This document shows, piece by piece, positions 52,427 through 63,549 of a stretch of DNA of 64,000 nt. The notes beneath the pieces are model-generated. The model saw nothing but the letters and a program-made list of their open reading frames with translations, was not told the DNA's origin and ran no database searches. The DNA is taken from NCBI GenBank assembly GCA_026874595.1, contig CM049317.1:11566382-11630381 (forward strand), written 5' to 3'. A program made the position numbers and the translations under genes. Position 1 is the first letter of the stretch. Every line of letters begins with the position of its first letter. The DNA comes from Sipunculus nudus. Lineage: Eukaryota > Annelida > Sipuncula > Golfingiida > Sipunculidae.

Positions 52427-55400
52427 GTGATATATTGTTCTGATATTTTTTATTGAAAAGGAAATATTATTAAAAATATGTACTTTGAAAATATTTGCAT
52501 GCCTTGGAAAAAAATTAAATGAAGTAATTTTAAAAGATCCTGAATATTCAATATTTTCACATTTTGACTTATTGTGATTGTTACCATAAATAACTATGGC
52601 TGTGTGGCATTATATAAGAATGAAAACAGGACCAATCCTCTCATTTGAATAATGAATATTAATAAACATTTTGTGTTGTAAAAATTTGGTAATTTTACCA
52701 GAGTTTCCTGTTTGAGCGTTTGGAGACTTTTGTAGTCCTTTAAATTTTCATTCTATAGATCTTGCATTGGGTTTTGACCCACTCTGGGAAATGATATTTA
52801 TCTGTGTTTGCATGTTTGTTTCTTTAATGTTTAATAAGTTATAAATTGGTTTTGTTTATATGGTGTTTCAGAAACCCCTGATTGTAAGATCTACTTCACA
52901 ACTGATGGGACCAAACCAAATGCCCACCAGCCTAAATTTGCTGGGAGGGAGATCACATTCAAATACAGGGGGCCATTCTCACTCAAATCAGGGAAGAGAA
53001 CTCTAAAGGCAGTGGCAGTATCAAGGTGAGTCATTAAGCGGGTGGCCCAGTGGTTACAGCATTGGACTTTGGAACTAGAGATTCTTAATTCAGATCCCAC
53101 CAGAGCTTGATAGGCAAAAAAATGAAATTGAAAAAAAAGAACAAACTTTAAACATGGTCTCAGTCATGCAGAGTAAAATGATACAGTTTTAGATTTATGC
53201 CAAATATATCCCTCTGTTATCAAATAACCTGTATGTCCTGTAAATTTTAGTTAAAATGTACCAAAGAAAAACCTTTTTTTTTGTGAAACCTTTGATGTGC
53301 TAAAGTTGCCTTCTGTTCCAACTGGACACCAAATTATGGACAAGAAATCTAGAACAAATAATGTTATAAGTCTTTAGTTTACCTAATGTAGGTATGTTAT
53401 ATAGAGTGTTTGTCAGTGTGACCAAGTACAAAAATATAAAATTGCCTGTTAAACCAAATCCTGAAGTAAATATGGATAAATCTATTAAATATTGTTATTC
53501 ATGTAGATGCCTGAAACATGTCAAGGAATTAAGTTTTTAAACTAGCCATGATAAGAGGTTTTCTTTAAATATTAAAAGGAATATGTAGATGTGAAAAAAT
53601 GTTGCAAAAACTTTTTTTAATTAAATGTTGCCAAAACTAATCCCAGACAATCCTGTTAGTATATTTTTTATCTCCAGGGATGGTTTGCAGGAGAGTAACG
53701 TCGTGACCAAGACAATCCTGTTTGTATATTTTTTATCTCCAGGGATGGTTTGCAGGAGAGTAATGTCGTGACCAAGACATTCTTTGTTGAGGATCTTGGG
53801 CCGCCAAATGAAGACGAGGAGCTGTTGTCAAGGGATACCGAGGATGCGGTTGATACTTTGTTTCAGTCTGGTAGAAGATCACGCAATTCAGGAACAGTCA
53901 GCCTCAGGAAAAAGGTGCCTTCAATGGCAATGAAACAAAAAGCAAGTCCACTATGTGATGAACACAGCTCTCTATATTTCTTCTCACCATAAGGTGTACT
54001 CTAAGTGAGCCAGTAAATCTTAAGCTGTCCATGTGTTTCATAATTTTGAAGTCAGTGAGCTGTGAATGTATGCTGTTTAATATATACAACTAAATACTAG
54101 ACAAGTTGTCACAAGTTTATAGATGGCACAAATCTATTTAGAGGAAAACATTGGACAGGTCAGTTCACTACAGTTTGCTAAATAAATTGGAAGAATATTG
54201 AATGGACTGATGAATAAGCACCTGTTGTTCTTGGTGATGTCACTATTATGTTTTGGTTGGATTGACCTATATCTGGGTCAGATCAGTCTGATATATTTTT
54301 AATGCCTCACTTGGAACAGCTCGATTAATAATACAAAGTAGAAAGTTGATATCAAGAAATACATATTCATGTTTGGCAGTATTTGCAAGTCATTTAAGTT
54401 GTGTAAGCTGTGTTGATCATGTATATGTGGCAACATCTGAGGACCCAAAACCTGACCATCCTTATTGTTTTAATAAGTTTGGTGTATCAGATGATGTCAA
54501 GGTCCCAACTGGTTTCTAGCTTTTGACAGAAAATAGTTTCTAGCTTTTGACAGAAAATAGTTTCTAGCTTTTGACAGAAAAAAGTTTCTAGCTTTTGACA
54601 GAAAATAGTTTCTAGCTTTTGACAGAAAAAAGTTTCTAGCTTTTGACAGAAAATATTTTCTAACTTTTGACAGAAAAAAGTTTTTAGCTTTTGACAGGAA
54701 ATAGTTTCTAGCTTTTGACAGAAAATAGTTTCTGGCTTTTGACAGAAAAAAGTTTCAAGCTTTTGACAGAAAATAGGTTCTAGCTTTTGACAGAAAAAAG
54801 TTTTTAGCTTTTGAGAGTAAATAGTTTCTAGCTTTTGACAGAAAATATTTTCTAGCTTTAGACAGAAAAAAGTGTCTAGCTTTGACAGTAAATAGTTTCT
54901 AGCTTTTGACAGAAAATAGTTTCTAGCTTTTAACAGAAAATAGTTTCTAGCTTTTGACAGAAAAAAGTTTCTAGCTTTTGAGAGAAAATAGTTTCTAGCT
55001 TTTGAGAGAAAATAGTTTCTAGCTTTTGAGAGAAAATAGTTTCTAGCTTTAGACAGAAAAAAGTGTCTAGCTTTGACAGTAAATAGTTTCTAGCTTTTGA
55101 CAGAAAATAGTTTTTAGCTTTTAACAGAAAATAGTTTCTAGCTTTTGACAGAAAAAAATTTCTAGCTTTTGAGAGAAAATAGTTTCTAGCTTTTGAGAGA
55201 AAATAGTTTCTAGCTTTTGAGAGAAAATAGTTCCTAGCTTTTGACAGAAAATAGTTTCTTGCTTTTGACAGAAAAAAATTTCTAGCTTTCGACAGAAAAT
55301 AGTTTCTAGCATTTGACAGAAAATAGTTTCTTGCTATTGAGAGAAAATGGTTCCTAGCTTTTGACAGAAAATAGTTTCTAGCATTTGACAGAAAATAGTT

Positions 55401-58400
55401 TCTAGCTTTTGACAGAAAATAGTTTCGAGCTTTTGAAAGAAAATAGTTTCTAGCTTTTGACAGAAAAAAGTTTCTAGCTTTTGACAGAAAATAGTTTCTA
55501 GCTTTTGACAGAAAATAATTTCTAGCTTTTGACAGAAAATAGTTCCTAGCTGTTGAGAGAAAATGGTTCCTAGCTTTTGACAGAAAATAGTTCCTAGCTT
55601 TTGACAGAAAATAGTTTCTAGCTTTTGACAGAAAATTGTTCCTAGCTGCAGAGAGAAAGTAGTTTCTAGCTTTTGACAGAAAAATAGTTTCTAGCTTTTG
55701 ACAGAAAATAGTTCCTAGCTGTTGAGAGAAAATGGTTCCTAGCTTTTGACAGAAAATGGTTTCTAGCATTTGACAGAAAATAGGTCCTAGCTTTCGACAG
55801 AAAATAGTTTCTAGCATTTGACAGAAAATAGTTTCTTGCTTTTGACAGAAAAAAATTTCTAGCTTTTGACAGAAAATAGTTTCTAGCATTTGACAGAAAA
55901 TAGTTTCTAGCTTTTGACAGAAAATAGTTTCGAGCTTTTGAAAGAAAATAGTTTCTAGCTTTTGACAGAAAAAAGTTTCTAGCTTTTGACAGAAAATAGT
56001 TTCTAGCTTTTGACAGAAAATAGTTTCTAGCTTTTGACAGAAAATAGTTCCTAGCTGTTGAGAGAAAATGGTTCCTAGCTTTTGACAGAAAATAGTTCCT
56101 AGCCTTTGACAGAAAATAGTTTCTAGCTTTTGACAGAAAATAGTTCCTAGCTGTTGAGAGAAAATAGTTTCTAGCTTTTGACAGAAAATAGTTTCTAGCT
56201 TTTGACAGAAAATAGTTCCTAGCTATTGAGAGAAAATGGTTCCTAGCTTTTGACAGAAAATGGTTTCTAGCATTTGACAGAAAATAGGTCCTAGCTGTTG
56301 AGAGAAAATAGTTTCTAGCTTTTGACAGAAAATAGTTTCTAGCTTTTGACAGAAAAAAAGTTTCTAGCTTTTACAGTGTAGGCACTGTATAGTTTAATAC
56401 CTGGGGGTTTGATATAGGTTCATCTGACTTATATTTATTGTATGTTTCAGAGGAACCTGAGGAAATCCAGCACTGGTCTGTCTGACGTCATTCCTCTGGA
56501 CAGTCCTAAAGAGGCGTGGGTGTCTGACACGCCCGCCATGGACTACTCAGTCGGTTATACCAATGGCTTTGATGGTCTGTATGGTAAGTACTGTGATAAT
56601 AATAATAATAAAGATTTAATAGTAACAATAATGATAATAAAAATGATAATTGTTATATTAATTATATCTATAATATCAGTATTAAGTATACCATTTATTA
56701 TACTAACTGCATTGATGGTTCATACAGTCAGTAATGTGATAATGATACAGATGTAATATATAATGGTAATATAAAAATAAAAATAATTATATTGATTATA
56801 TCTATAATATCAGTATCACATATACCATTGGTTATACTAATGGCTTTGATGGTCAAAATGGTGAGAACTGTGATAATGAGTATAATAATAATGCTAATAA
56901 TAAAACTAATAAAAAATAATAAAATAATAAATAATAATAATAATAACAATAAATATAATAATGTTTGTGGTATCAGTGAAATCATTATATTCTAGGTTAT
57001 ATAATGCCTATGGTGGTCCACTTGGCAATTACAATTGTAATCATGATTAAAATCATTATATGATAATAATGACTCAATAACTTAATCACTGACTTTTGTT
57101 GATGGAAGTTCATACAAAATTCAGTTAAATTATTACCAGTTAAAACCTGCTTAACTTATACCTGAGATATGTGAAAGTTTCCGCTTGGCCTCATTTACTC
57201 GGCCACAACAATGTTTCCCTACATTAAGATAATTAATGAACAGTGTAAATGGATTGATTTATTGTTTAATATGATTATATTAGGTACTGGAACAGACAGT
57301 CCCCAGCACAGCACAGTCAAGCTGCCAGATGGTGGTGCATACAACCCCACCAACTACTCTGGCACACAGATAAACTTCTGGGGAGTCGCTCCTAATGGTA
57401 TACCTCAGATGTTAGGTAATGGAACGTCCTTGCCATATGGAAATCGACCAAACCAGCTGGGCATGCTGACAGAAAATATGATCAGGGTGAGTATAACACT
57501 AATGTAAAAAGCACTGCCAGTGCACACTGTGGAAGTGGTTCGTTTGGCATGTCCGACTCTTTGTGCTTTTTTTAGCTCAGCTGACTATAAGTCTTCTGAG
57601 CTGTAGTCATGGTCCTTTGTCCGTTGTCCGTCTGGCCGGCCGGCCATCTGTTTACAGGGCACATTTTGTAACCATTAATCCAAAATTTTACATACAATTA
57701 GATGTCCCTAAAATCTCCTACCATGCCGAAATTTGGGGCACTAGGACTTTGTTCCTTTGAGATATTAAAGAAAAACCTCCGTTTTCCATTAAAAACCCAT
57801 TGTTACACTTCAAGAAAGCCTGATATCAAAACCACTGATATGTTTTTTATTATATTTAATATGCATATTTTTGCATACATTTCCTATGTACATACAAAAA
57901 ATTAGGTCAGTATTGTGTAATTTCTTGAAGTTAATGGCCCAAAACATAATGCACTTTTTAAAAAATCAGGAAATATATTTACTCACTTAACATGAGAATT
58001 GCTGAAGCTAGAGACTTTTTTTTTCCGGAATATAACTTTATTTGATCAAGATTCAATTGTAAACCCAAAATTAGATCTAAATTTTTGCAATTTTTTAAGT
58101 TATTAGTATAAATAAAAAAAAAATACCTCAAAATTTGTCCAAATTTGGCCACAGCACATTTTTTCCTTGTAAGCACTGTTGATTAATTTTTCACAGCATA
58201 TATACATAAGGATTTAATCTTTTAAAATCAATGATTAAAGTGAACATTAAATTGTGTCCACAAAGTGGTGTATTAATATAAAGTGTGGATGTTCATCAGA
58301 TAAGGAATTCCTTACTTCAAAAGAGTAAAAACTTCACAAGGTGTGAAATTGAATATTAATTCCAGTAATAAATTAACATAATGATATTGTATGTCCCTCA

Positions 58401-61199
58401 TTCAACCAACAGTGTGTATACTTCATTTGAAAAGATGTTGATATTTTATCAAAATTACTTAATCTTTTATTTCAGTGAATAAAATAAAACATGTACTGAA
58501 AACTCCAGTGTACAAAAGTTTTTTATTGGGATTCAAGGAATAATCTGGAGGATGCCATGTTATTGCATTATTTTCTTTTAAATTCAGTTTAAACATTTGT
58601 GATTTTAAAATAATGAAATATATTTGTATGCATAATATGACCTGATGTGAGCTAAACTCTGGATAAATAATAATGCAACTTATAATTTCTGATATTTTAA
58701 CTTTTATTTTCAGATTTTTTTGCTTACAAAATAATAAAATTGTTAATAAAAAAAATAAATCTGATAAAAACTAATAATGGAATATTGGATATGCTTAAAA
58801 AAATAAAGTACAATATAAATTGAATTGCATAATACCCCTGAAAGCGAAATAAAGGTATCAGTCCATTCTGTCCTCTTGCCTGTCCATCTGTTAAATTTTT
58901 ATGTGCATCACAGTATCTCAAAACTTCACTGTTTTTTTTCATGACAGTCTTGTAAGAGTATTAATTTTGCAATCTTATATTTCTAACTTTACTATAACTA
59001 AGTAGGAGGGCCATTTCCTCTTAGCTTCTCTTATGCTAATATATATGAAAAACATTACAATAGAAATCAGCATATTTTGCATTTGCTAAAATTTCAAACT
59101 TCACGGCTGAGTGCCGGGACCCATGGGTCCCTTGTCAATGTATAGCATTAGCGCAGTTTGAAGTTTTGCGCAAATCAGCATGTTTAGGTGATTCATTTTG
59201 AATCAAATTATTACACTTTTCAAATGATCATATAAAAGATAGGTTTGTAGCACAACCTACTTCCCCATAACAAGCTCTGGTTGAACGCGTATATGGTATA
59301 CAGGCCACTGAATAGGCCTACCGTGAACCCAAGGTGTAAGCAGTATGTAATCAGTTGGATGATGCAATGGTACTGCATCCAGTCAAGTTTTTTGACATCT
59401 GAGTAAGTTGTAGAATTGCTAAACAAAAACAACTGTGATTATTAATTAGAAACAGCCCATTATATGTTAACAACAAACAGAGCTGACAAAAATCGTGGCT
59501 GGCTCTCAGTCGTACTTTAAGGGGGGGGGGGGTCGGAAGTTGTCTAGGTTGTATGAAATAATGCATGTTCTTAATTTAGCGCAAATGCACCCCATGCTAA
59601 AAGCGCCATAGTTAAAACCCTGCTAACAAAACCACTTCCACAGTATCTATCTGACAGCCAAAATTATAAAGGCTTTAAGCTTGTGGCACTAACACCACCA
59701 CCAGTTAGTCTGAACAAAGGTATTAACCTTTTGTGACACTCACTCATGTATAAAGACAAGCAAGGCCATTCAAACCTTACAGGTTTTTAACTGGTCTTAT
59801 GATTCACTTCATAAATATAAAACCTTCCTTGGTAGTGCCTCATTAATAGTATTAAATTTTGAAATCTGATGTCAGCATTAGGGTACAGTTATAAGTGTTG
59901 ACAAGCAAAGTGAGCAGTGAATTTTGCACCAGAGGTTAGTATCAGCTGCAGTTTTATTTTAATGAAACACATGTACTACAAAATATAAAAGAGAGGACAA
60001 GGGAGAACAAAGTCACCTTTCTCTTCTGTTGAATTGTTTATAATGCTGATCTTTACAGAAGATTTAATAATTTGTATTATACTGTGGAACATTTTATTAT
60101 TGTTTTAATTATACATAACTAATTTATTACAGAGCCTTGAACAGCCAAAAATAACACAAGAGGACATGAAAAGAATGCTTGAGGAACAAGCTCGTCAGCA
60201 GGCCCCACCACCAGAGCCAAAAATTGTAGAGGTTCCAGTCCATAAGGACCCAGAGCTCACAGACAAGAGCCCAGGACATGGTATAGTTCATGGATCCTAA
60301 TACTTTGACATTTTCATTTGTATACCATCTGTAAAATATTTTGTTTTTTTTTTTCCCCTGTTTGTTAGTACTTATCAGCTATTGATGCTGAAAACATCTA
60401 GGTGTTCACCTTTCCAACAGATTGGTCATAGTTCCTTTCTGTGCATTTGTTTATCTGTCTGAGACGGGTTGAAAGGTGTAATTTGGCCCTTGTCGTTCAT
60501 AGTCAGCATTTATAGCTTATTACAGAAGTATTCTTTTAGCAATTTATGATGTTGTCTGTTTCACAAAAAAAAATCATCATTTTTTTACACAAGAGCCACA
60601 TGCTTTCTAATACTGTTCTGTTCAACAGATATCATTTATTGTTAGTTAATTGTTATTTTAGTTTTTAATCAGTTTGTTATTTGATATGTTTGTTTCTGTT
60701 TCACAAACACTTAAACAAAACACAGGTTTTTATCTGTTAAAAATTGTCAGAATGCATGAAGCAAGGTATTTTAAATTTTTAACACAGGTTACCTTCAAAT
60801 GTGAGTGTGTACAGATTCCATGATTTTACCCATAAATTGAGGTAAATATAAATCTTTATTTTACAGTGTAAAATGTAATATTTTCTGATTATACTACATA
60901 ACTTTTATTTACAGTGTATTGGTTACTTAAATATCTCACAGATGTTTTGAATTTCTGGTCATAGCACCATTGAACTGCAATTTATAAATATTTCAATCAT
61001 TATGTCTGACTTTTTCACCCCACAGTGTGCATGCAGATGTCAGATACACTAGTATTGTGAAACTCAATGTGTCAGTTATTTTTTTATTATTTTAGGTGAC
61101 TGGAAAGGAAATCTACAGCATATATATGCTCACCTGATAGAGCAGTGTAAGAACGATGTCAGGTTCAGGACTGCTGTTGGTCAGCCACAGGTTACAAAG
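52315..61199 (+). CDS. DZANK1: DZANK1 homologue, first seven coding exons (partial)
   Basis: Exons are 52315-52426, 52872-53025, 53743-53914, 56451-56583, 57284-57486, 60133-60280 and 61096-61199. All are GT-AG with agreeing phases, giving 342 codons and no stop; the remainder lies to the right. The N-terminus (GGIVPPTVTPLRRPVPGKPK, then TPDCKIYFTTDGTKPN and GKRTLKAVAVSRDG) matches the start of DZANK1, a beta-rich domain like those C-terminal in chitobiases. The zinc ribbons and ankyrin repeats that name the family are not yet reached. Exon 7 (GDWKGNLQHIYAHLIEQ) also resembles the family. The vertebrate protein works with NINL and dynein in photoreceptor/ciliary transport. Start: first ATG of the exon, A at -3. 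Introns hold a large minisatellite, a SINE-like unit, a dispersed element and duplicated splice regions. Confidence 0.82.
52872..53025 (+). CDS. DZANK1: DZANK1 coding exon 2
   Basis: Acceptor GTTTCAG and donor GTGAGT (phase 2). Encodes the beta-rich domain core IYFTTDGTKPN through TLKAVAVS. Confidence 0.88.
53030..53110 (+). mobile_element. tRNA-like SINE unit beside a splice donor
   Basis: GGGTGGCCCAGTGGTTACAG contains an A-box consensus (TGGCCCAGTGG). AATTCAGATCCCACC is B-box-like about 40 nt on. It begins within about 10-15 nt of the exon 2 donor. Confidence 0.5.
53645..53774 (+). repeat. 65-bp tandem duplication over an exon acceptor
   Basis: Copies 53645-53709 and 53710-53774 differ at about two positions. 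Each contains a polypyrimidine tract, TATCTCCAG and the first 32 nt of coding exon 3. Only the second acceptor (exon from 53743) keeps the frame; use of the first (from 53678) leads to a stop. Confidence 0.95.
53743..53914 (+). CDS. DZANK1: DZANK1 coding exon 3
   Basis: Acceptor TATCTCCAG (second of two duplicated). Reads DGLQESNVVTKTFFVED, then an acidic and Ser/Arg-rich segment. The donor AAG before GTGCCT is weak; it was chosen because phase 0 joins cleanly to exon 4. The open frame also runs on to a stop near 53990. Confidence 0.75.
54515..56375. repeat. 24-bp minisatellite in DZANK1 intron, about 77 units
   Basis: Unit TAGTTTCTAGCTTTTGACAG plus AAAA. Variants include TTGAGAGAAAA, AGCATTTGACAG, AGCTGTTGAGAG and CCTAGC. 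A block with a shortened 23-bp unit (marker AGTGTCTAGCTTTGACAGTA) recurs 191 bp apart (54871, 55062), showing higher-order duplication. Because 24 is a multiple of three, the minus strand stays open for 319 codons as a KARNYFLS octapeptide repeat; this is not taken as a gene. Confidence 0.95.
56451..56583 (+). CDS. DZANK1: DZANK1 coding exon 4
   Basis: Acceptor TATGTTTCAG just after the minisatellite; donor GTAAGTA, phase 1. Encodes RNLRKSSTGLSDVIPLDS through YTNGFDGLY. Confidence 0.78.
56690..57040 (+). repeat. Decayed copies of exon 4's end and donor
   Basis: The exon 4 phrase GGTTATACCAATGGCTTTGA plus its donor recurs in the intron near 56694 (poor), 56830 (good, with its own GTGAGA donor) and 56994 (poor). 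The copies are separated by AT-rich TAA/AAT repeats. Period roughly 135-165 bp. Confidence 0.75.
57284..57486 (+). CDS. DZANK1: DZANK1 coding exon 5
   Basis: Acceptor TATATTAG, donor GTGAGT, phase 0. Gly/Asn/Pro-rich: TGTDSPQHSTVKLPDGG through QLGMLTENMIR. Confidence 0.78.
57567..59133 (+). mobile_element. Hairpin-ended dispersed element, copy E, in DZANK1 intron
   Basis: Left end TTTTTTAGCTCAGCTGACT, ATA, AGTCTTCTGAGCTGTAG, then GTCCGTCTGGCCGGCCGG. Right end CGGCTGAGTGCCGGGACC with CATGGGTCCCTTGT. Most of the body is colinear with copy C (31920-34238), missing about 1 kb, including one of the two internal units. Same strand as the host gene. Confidence 0.75.
59521..59532. repeat. 12-nt G run
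   Basis: Pure G run in the DZANK1 intron downstream of copy E. Confidence 0.85.
60133..60280 (+). CDS. DZANK1: DZANK1 coding exon 6
   Basis: Acceptor TTATTACAG, donor GTATAG, phase 1. Encodes SLEQPKITQEDMKRMLEEQA, then a Pro/Glu-rich linker. Confidence 0.8.
61096..61199 (+). CDS. DZANK1: DZANK1 coding exon 7 (last seen)
   Basis: Acceptor TTATTTTAG, donor GTAGGA, phase 0. Encodes GDWKGNLQHIYAHLIEQCKN and AVGQPQVTK. The following exon was not found in this window. Confidence 0.8.
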
Positions 61200-62145
61200 G
61201 TAGGACCAGTCCACAGGTGTATAAAATAATATGATAGCAGTTTAATATCTGTTTTAAAACAGGATGGATCATGACAAAAATTGATCAGGAATTATTGTGA
61301 AAATAAAGAGAATTATTTTTTTAGAATAGGTGCATAGCCTGTTGGTGGCACTGTCCATTGCATAAGGATGAAGATGATCGTAAATTAGAACTAGAAAAAG
61401 TGTCAGATATGGGGAACATACCCTGTGCCGAAGATAGTGTTCAAAGTTGGTGCCTTAACTTGGAATGTCAAAATGTTTTGAAAGACAACCTGGATATTGT
61501 GGTTTTGCTTGCTCTGACTATAAACACAACGAACAACAACCATGCTGCCCACCCCCTGCCCACATGATGTCTGTTGGTGTACTGCATGACACCTTTAGGA
61601 AAACGGCACATGGAGTGACATCATTGTCATCTGTGACCTCATGACTTGCACACCTAATATGGCCATATCAGCACATGCTACATCCTAGTGTAAACATGTG
61701 CTATAAAAACCCATAAACACTCATTCCTTGGTTATTTTTGCTTGGATTTACACCAAAATTAAACTTCTAGGAGATTTTCACAATACCAAGCTGTATGATA
61801 AATTTCAATATCTGTGATACGCACACTCATAATTGAGTGAAAATGATTACTTTTGCATCACGCAGGTTAATTAAATGTAATGATTAAGCCTTCTATGCTA
61901 CAGAGTTTGTATGCATCATGCTAGGGATAATCCAGGAGTCATAACAGTAGAAAAGGCATTAGAGGGAATCTGTGAGGTTCTATCAGTAGTTCATAGTTTG
62001 GAAGGGCTTCCTTGGTTTGCATTGATAATAGGAACCAATATCTGACTTTTTCAACTGTGAAGCTGCATGTATGTGGTTCAACAGTTTTATTACGTAAACA
62101 TAATTGTGAGCTGTTTCTGTATTAATGAGAATTTTCTCTGTTAAA
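61200..62145 (+). other. probable DZANK1 intron, no exon recognised
   Basis: A 69-codon frame at 61358-61567 has no family resemblance and no matching splice sites. Confidence 0.4.
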
Positions 62146-62379
62146 GTTTATACGCCAGAGTAAGCCAACCGAAAATTTTCCCTTATTGGGCCTATTATCG
62201 CCCATCCCGCCTCGTTCCCGTGTATCTAGGTCACACTTCCGTTACCCATAACCACATTTTCTTCTGGCTTATGCCATGATGGACGTATGATCCCGCGCTG
62301 CGAGATTCGTCCACTGTTGGGTTTGTCGTTTTGAGTTTGCAAACTGATTGTAAGTTATTCTTATTTTCCCTTGCCCGCC

Positions 62380-63549
62380 ATGGAGAACCCCTCCTATTGT
62401 GTCTCTTGTGGCACTATAATCCCGGTTTGGAACTCCCACCCCACTTGTTATAGTTGCCGCACCAACAATGACTCCTGCCGCGGTCCGGCTGATCCTGGTT
62501 TCCATTGCCAGACGTGGTCCACTGACAAGTGGGCCTTATTCCAGGATTGGGTTCATTCCCCGGTTATTGGGGATTCCCCCTCCATTCTTCCCTTGTCTGG
62601 CCCCGTGGTTGTCTCCGGGGGGGAGGGGGGGGAGCCTACCCTGGTTGACCGCACCACGGCCGTGTTGGGTTCACCGTCCGTTCCCGCCGGTCCTGTCACC
62701 TCTCCTGTGGTTTCGACTGTAAAATCGTTGCTGTCTCATTCCCGGAAACGGAAATCTTCCCCCATTCACACGGCCTCCCGTTCTGACAGCTCATCTGCAT
62801 ATTCCATATTACATAAATTGTCCCAGTTTTGTTCATCCTTGATGTCGGATCTAGATTCGTCTAGACCCGCAGCTGTCCGTCCGGCGCCCTCCCCGGCGCC
62901 CCCGGTCCTTTCTCCCCGGCCGTTCTCGTCGCCCCCGGCTCCTCGCCGTGTTCCATCTTTGTCGCCGGGGCCGGCTGGAGCCGTCCCGCTGGATCGCCCG
63001 GCCCTTCCTGGGGTGCAGGTAAGTGCGTCGATCCCTCCTGCCTCCGTTTCCGGGCGGCCGGTTCCTCCGTCTTCCGCCATTACTGCCCGGCAGGCCGGCT
63101 CTTTATTTCAGACGCCATCTGCTGGGCGGCCGACGGATCCGGTTCCGGCTCCTTCCAGGATAGGTCCTGCTGCTGCTCGTTCACCGGCTTCCTGTTTCCA
63201 GCCTCCGGTTGTTCCGACTCAGCGGGTCTCTCTGGCTCCCCCTACCCGGGGTTCTCCAGGGTCCCCGTCTTCTCAGTCAGCCGATCCCACCCTGGCACCT
63301 GACCAGTTGTCAGAGATCGCGCTGCAACGCCAGGCTTGGCGTACGCTCAAATCTGCGCTTCTGGACCTTGTGGCTACCTCCATCCAGGAGGCTAACCCTT
63401 CTGGTCCGAAGTTCCGTAGGTTACAACCTCGGACTTCCTCGGGCGTCGGCGGCCGGTTCATTTTTGAATCCTGCCGCCCTGCAGTCGCCCTCGGCCGCAC
63501 CCGCCGTGTGTATGGAGTTTTCCGAACACACGGGGGCTCTCTTACGTGA
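62380..63549 (+). pseudogene. Retroelement gag-like ORF1, N-terminal part, frameshifted
   Basis: From ATG 62380 (GCC before, G after) the protein opens MENPSYCVSCGTIIPVWNSH with a Cys pattern CxxC, CxxC, C, HC over about 50 residues. This is a likely zinc-binding module. A 250-residue Pro/Ser/Ala-rich low-complexity region follows, then LALQRQAWRT-like helical sequence. The frame ends at 63549, but coding-like sequence continues in the +1 frame from about 63440 to the edge. One base is therefore gained or lost in about 63400-63500, or a +1 shift is used. Confidence 0.6.

Noticed and set aside
56728-56995. Ile/Leu-rich frames on both strands that look like membrane peptides
   Set aside because: AT-rich TAA/AAT repeat between duplicated exon tails; hydrophobic codons follow from composition.
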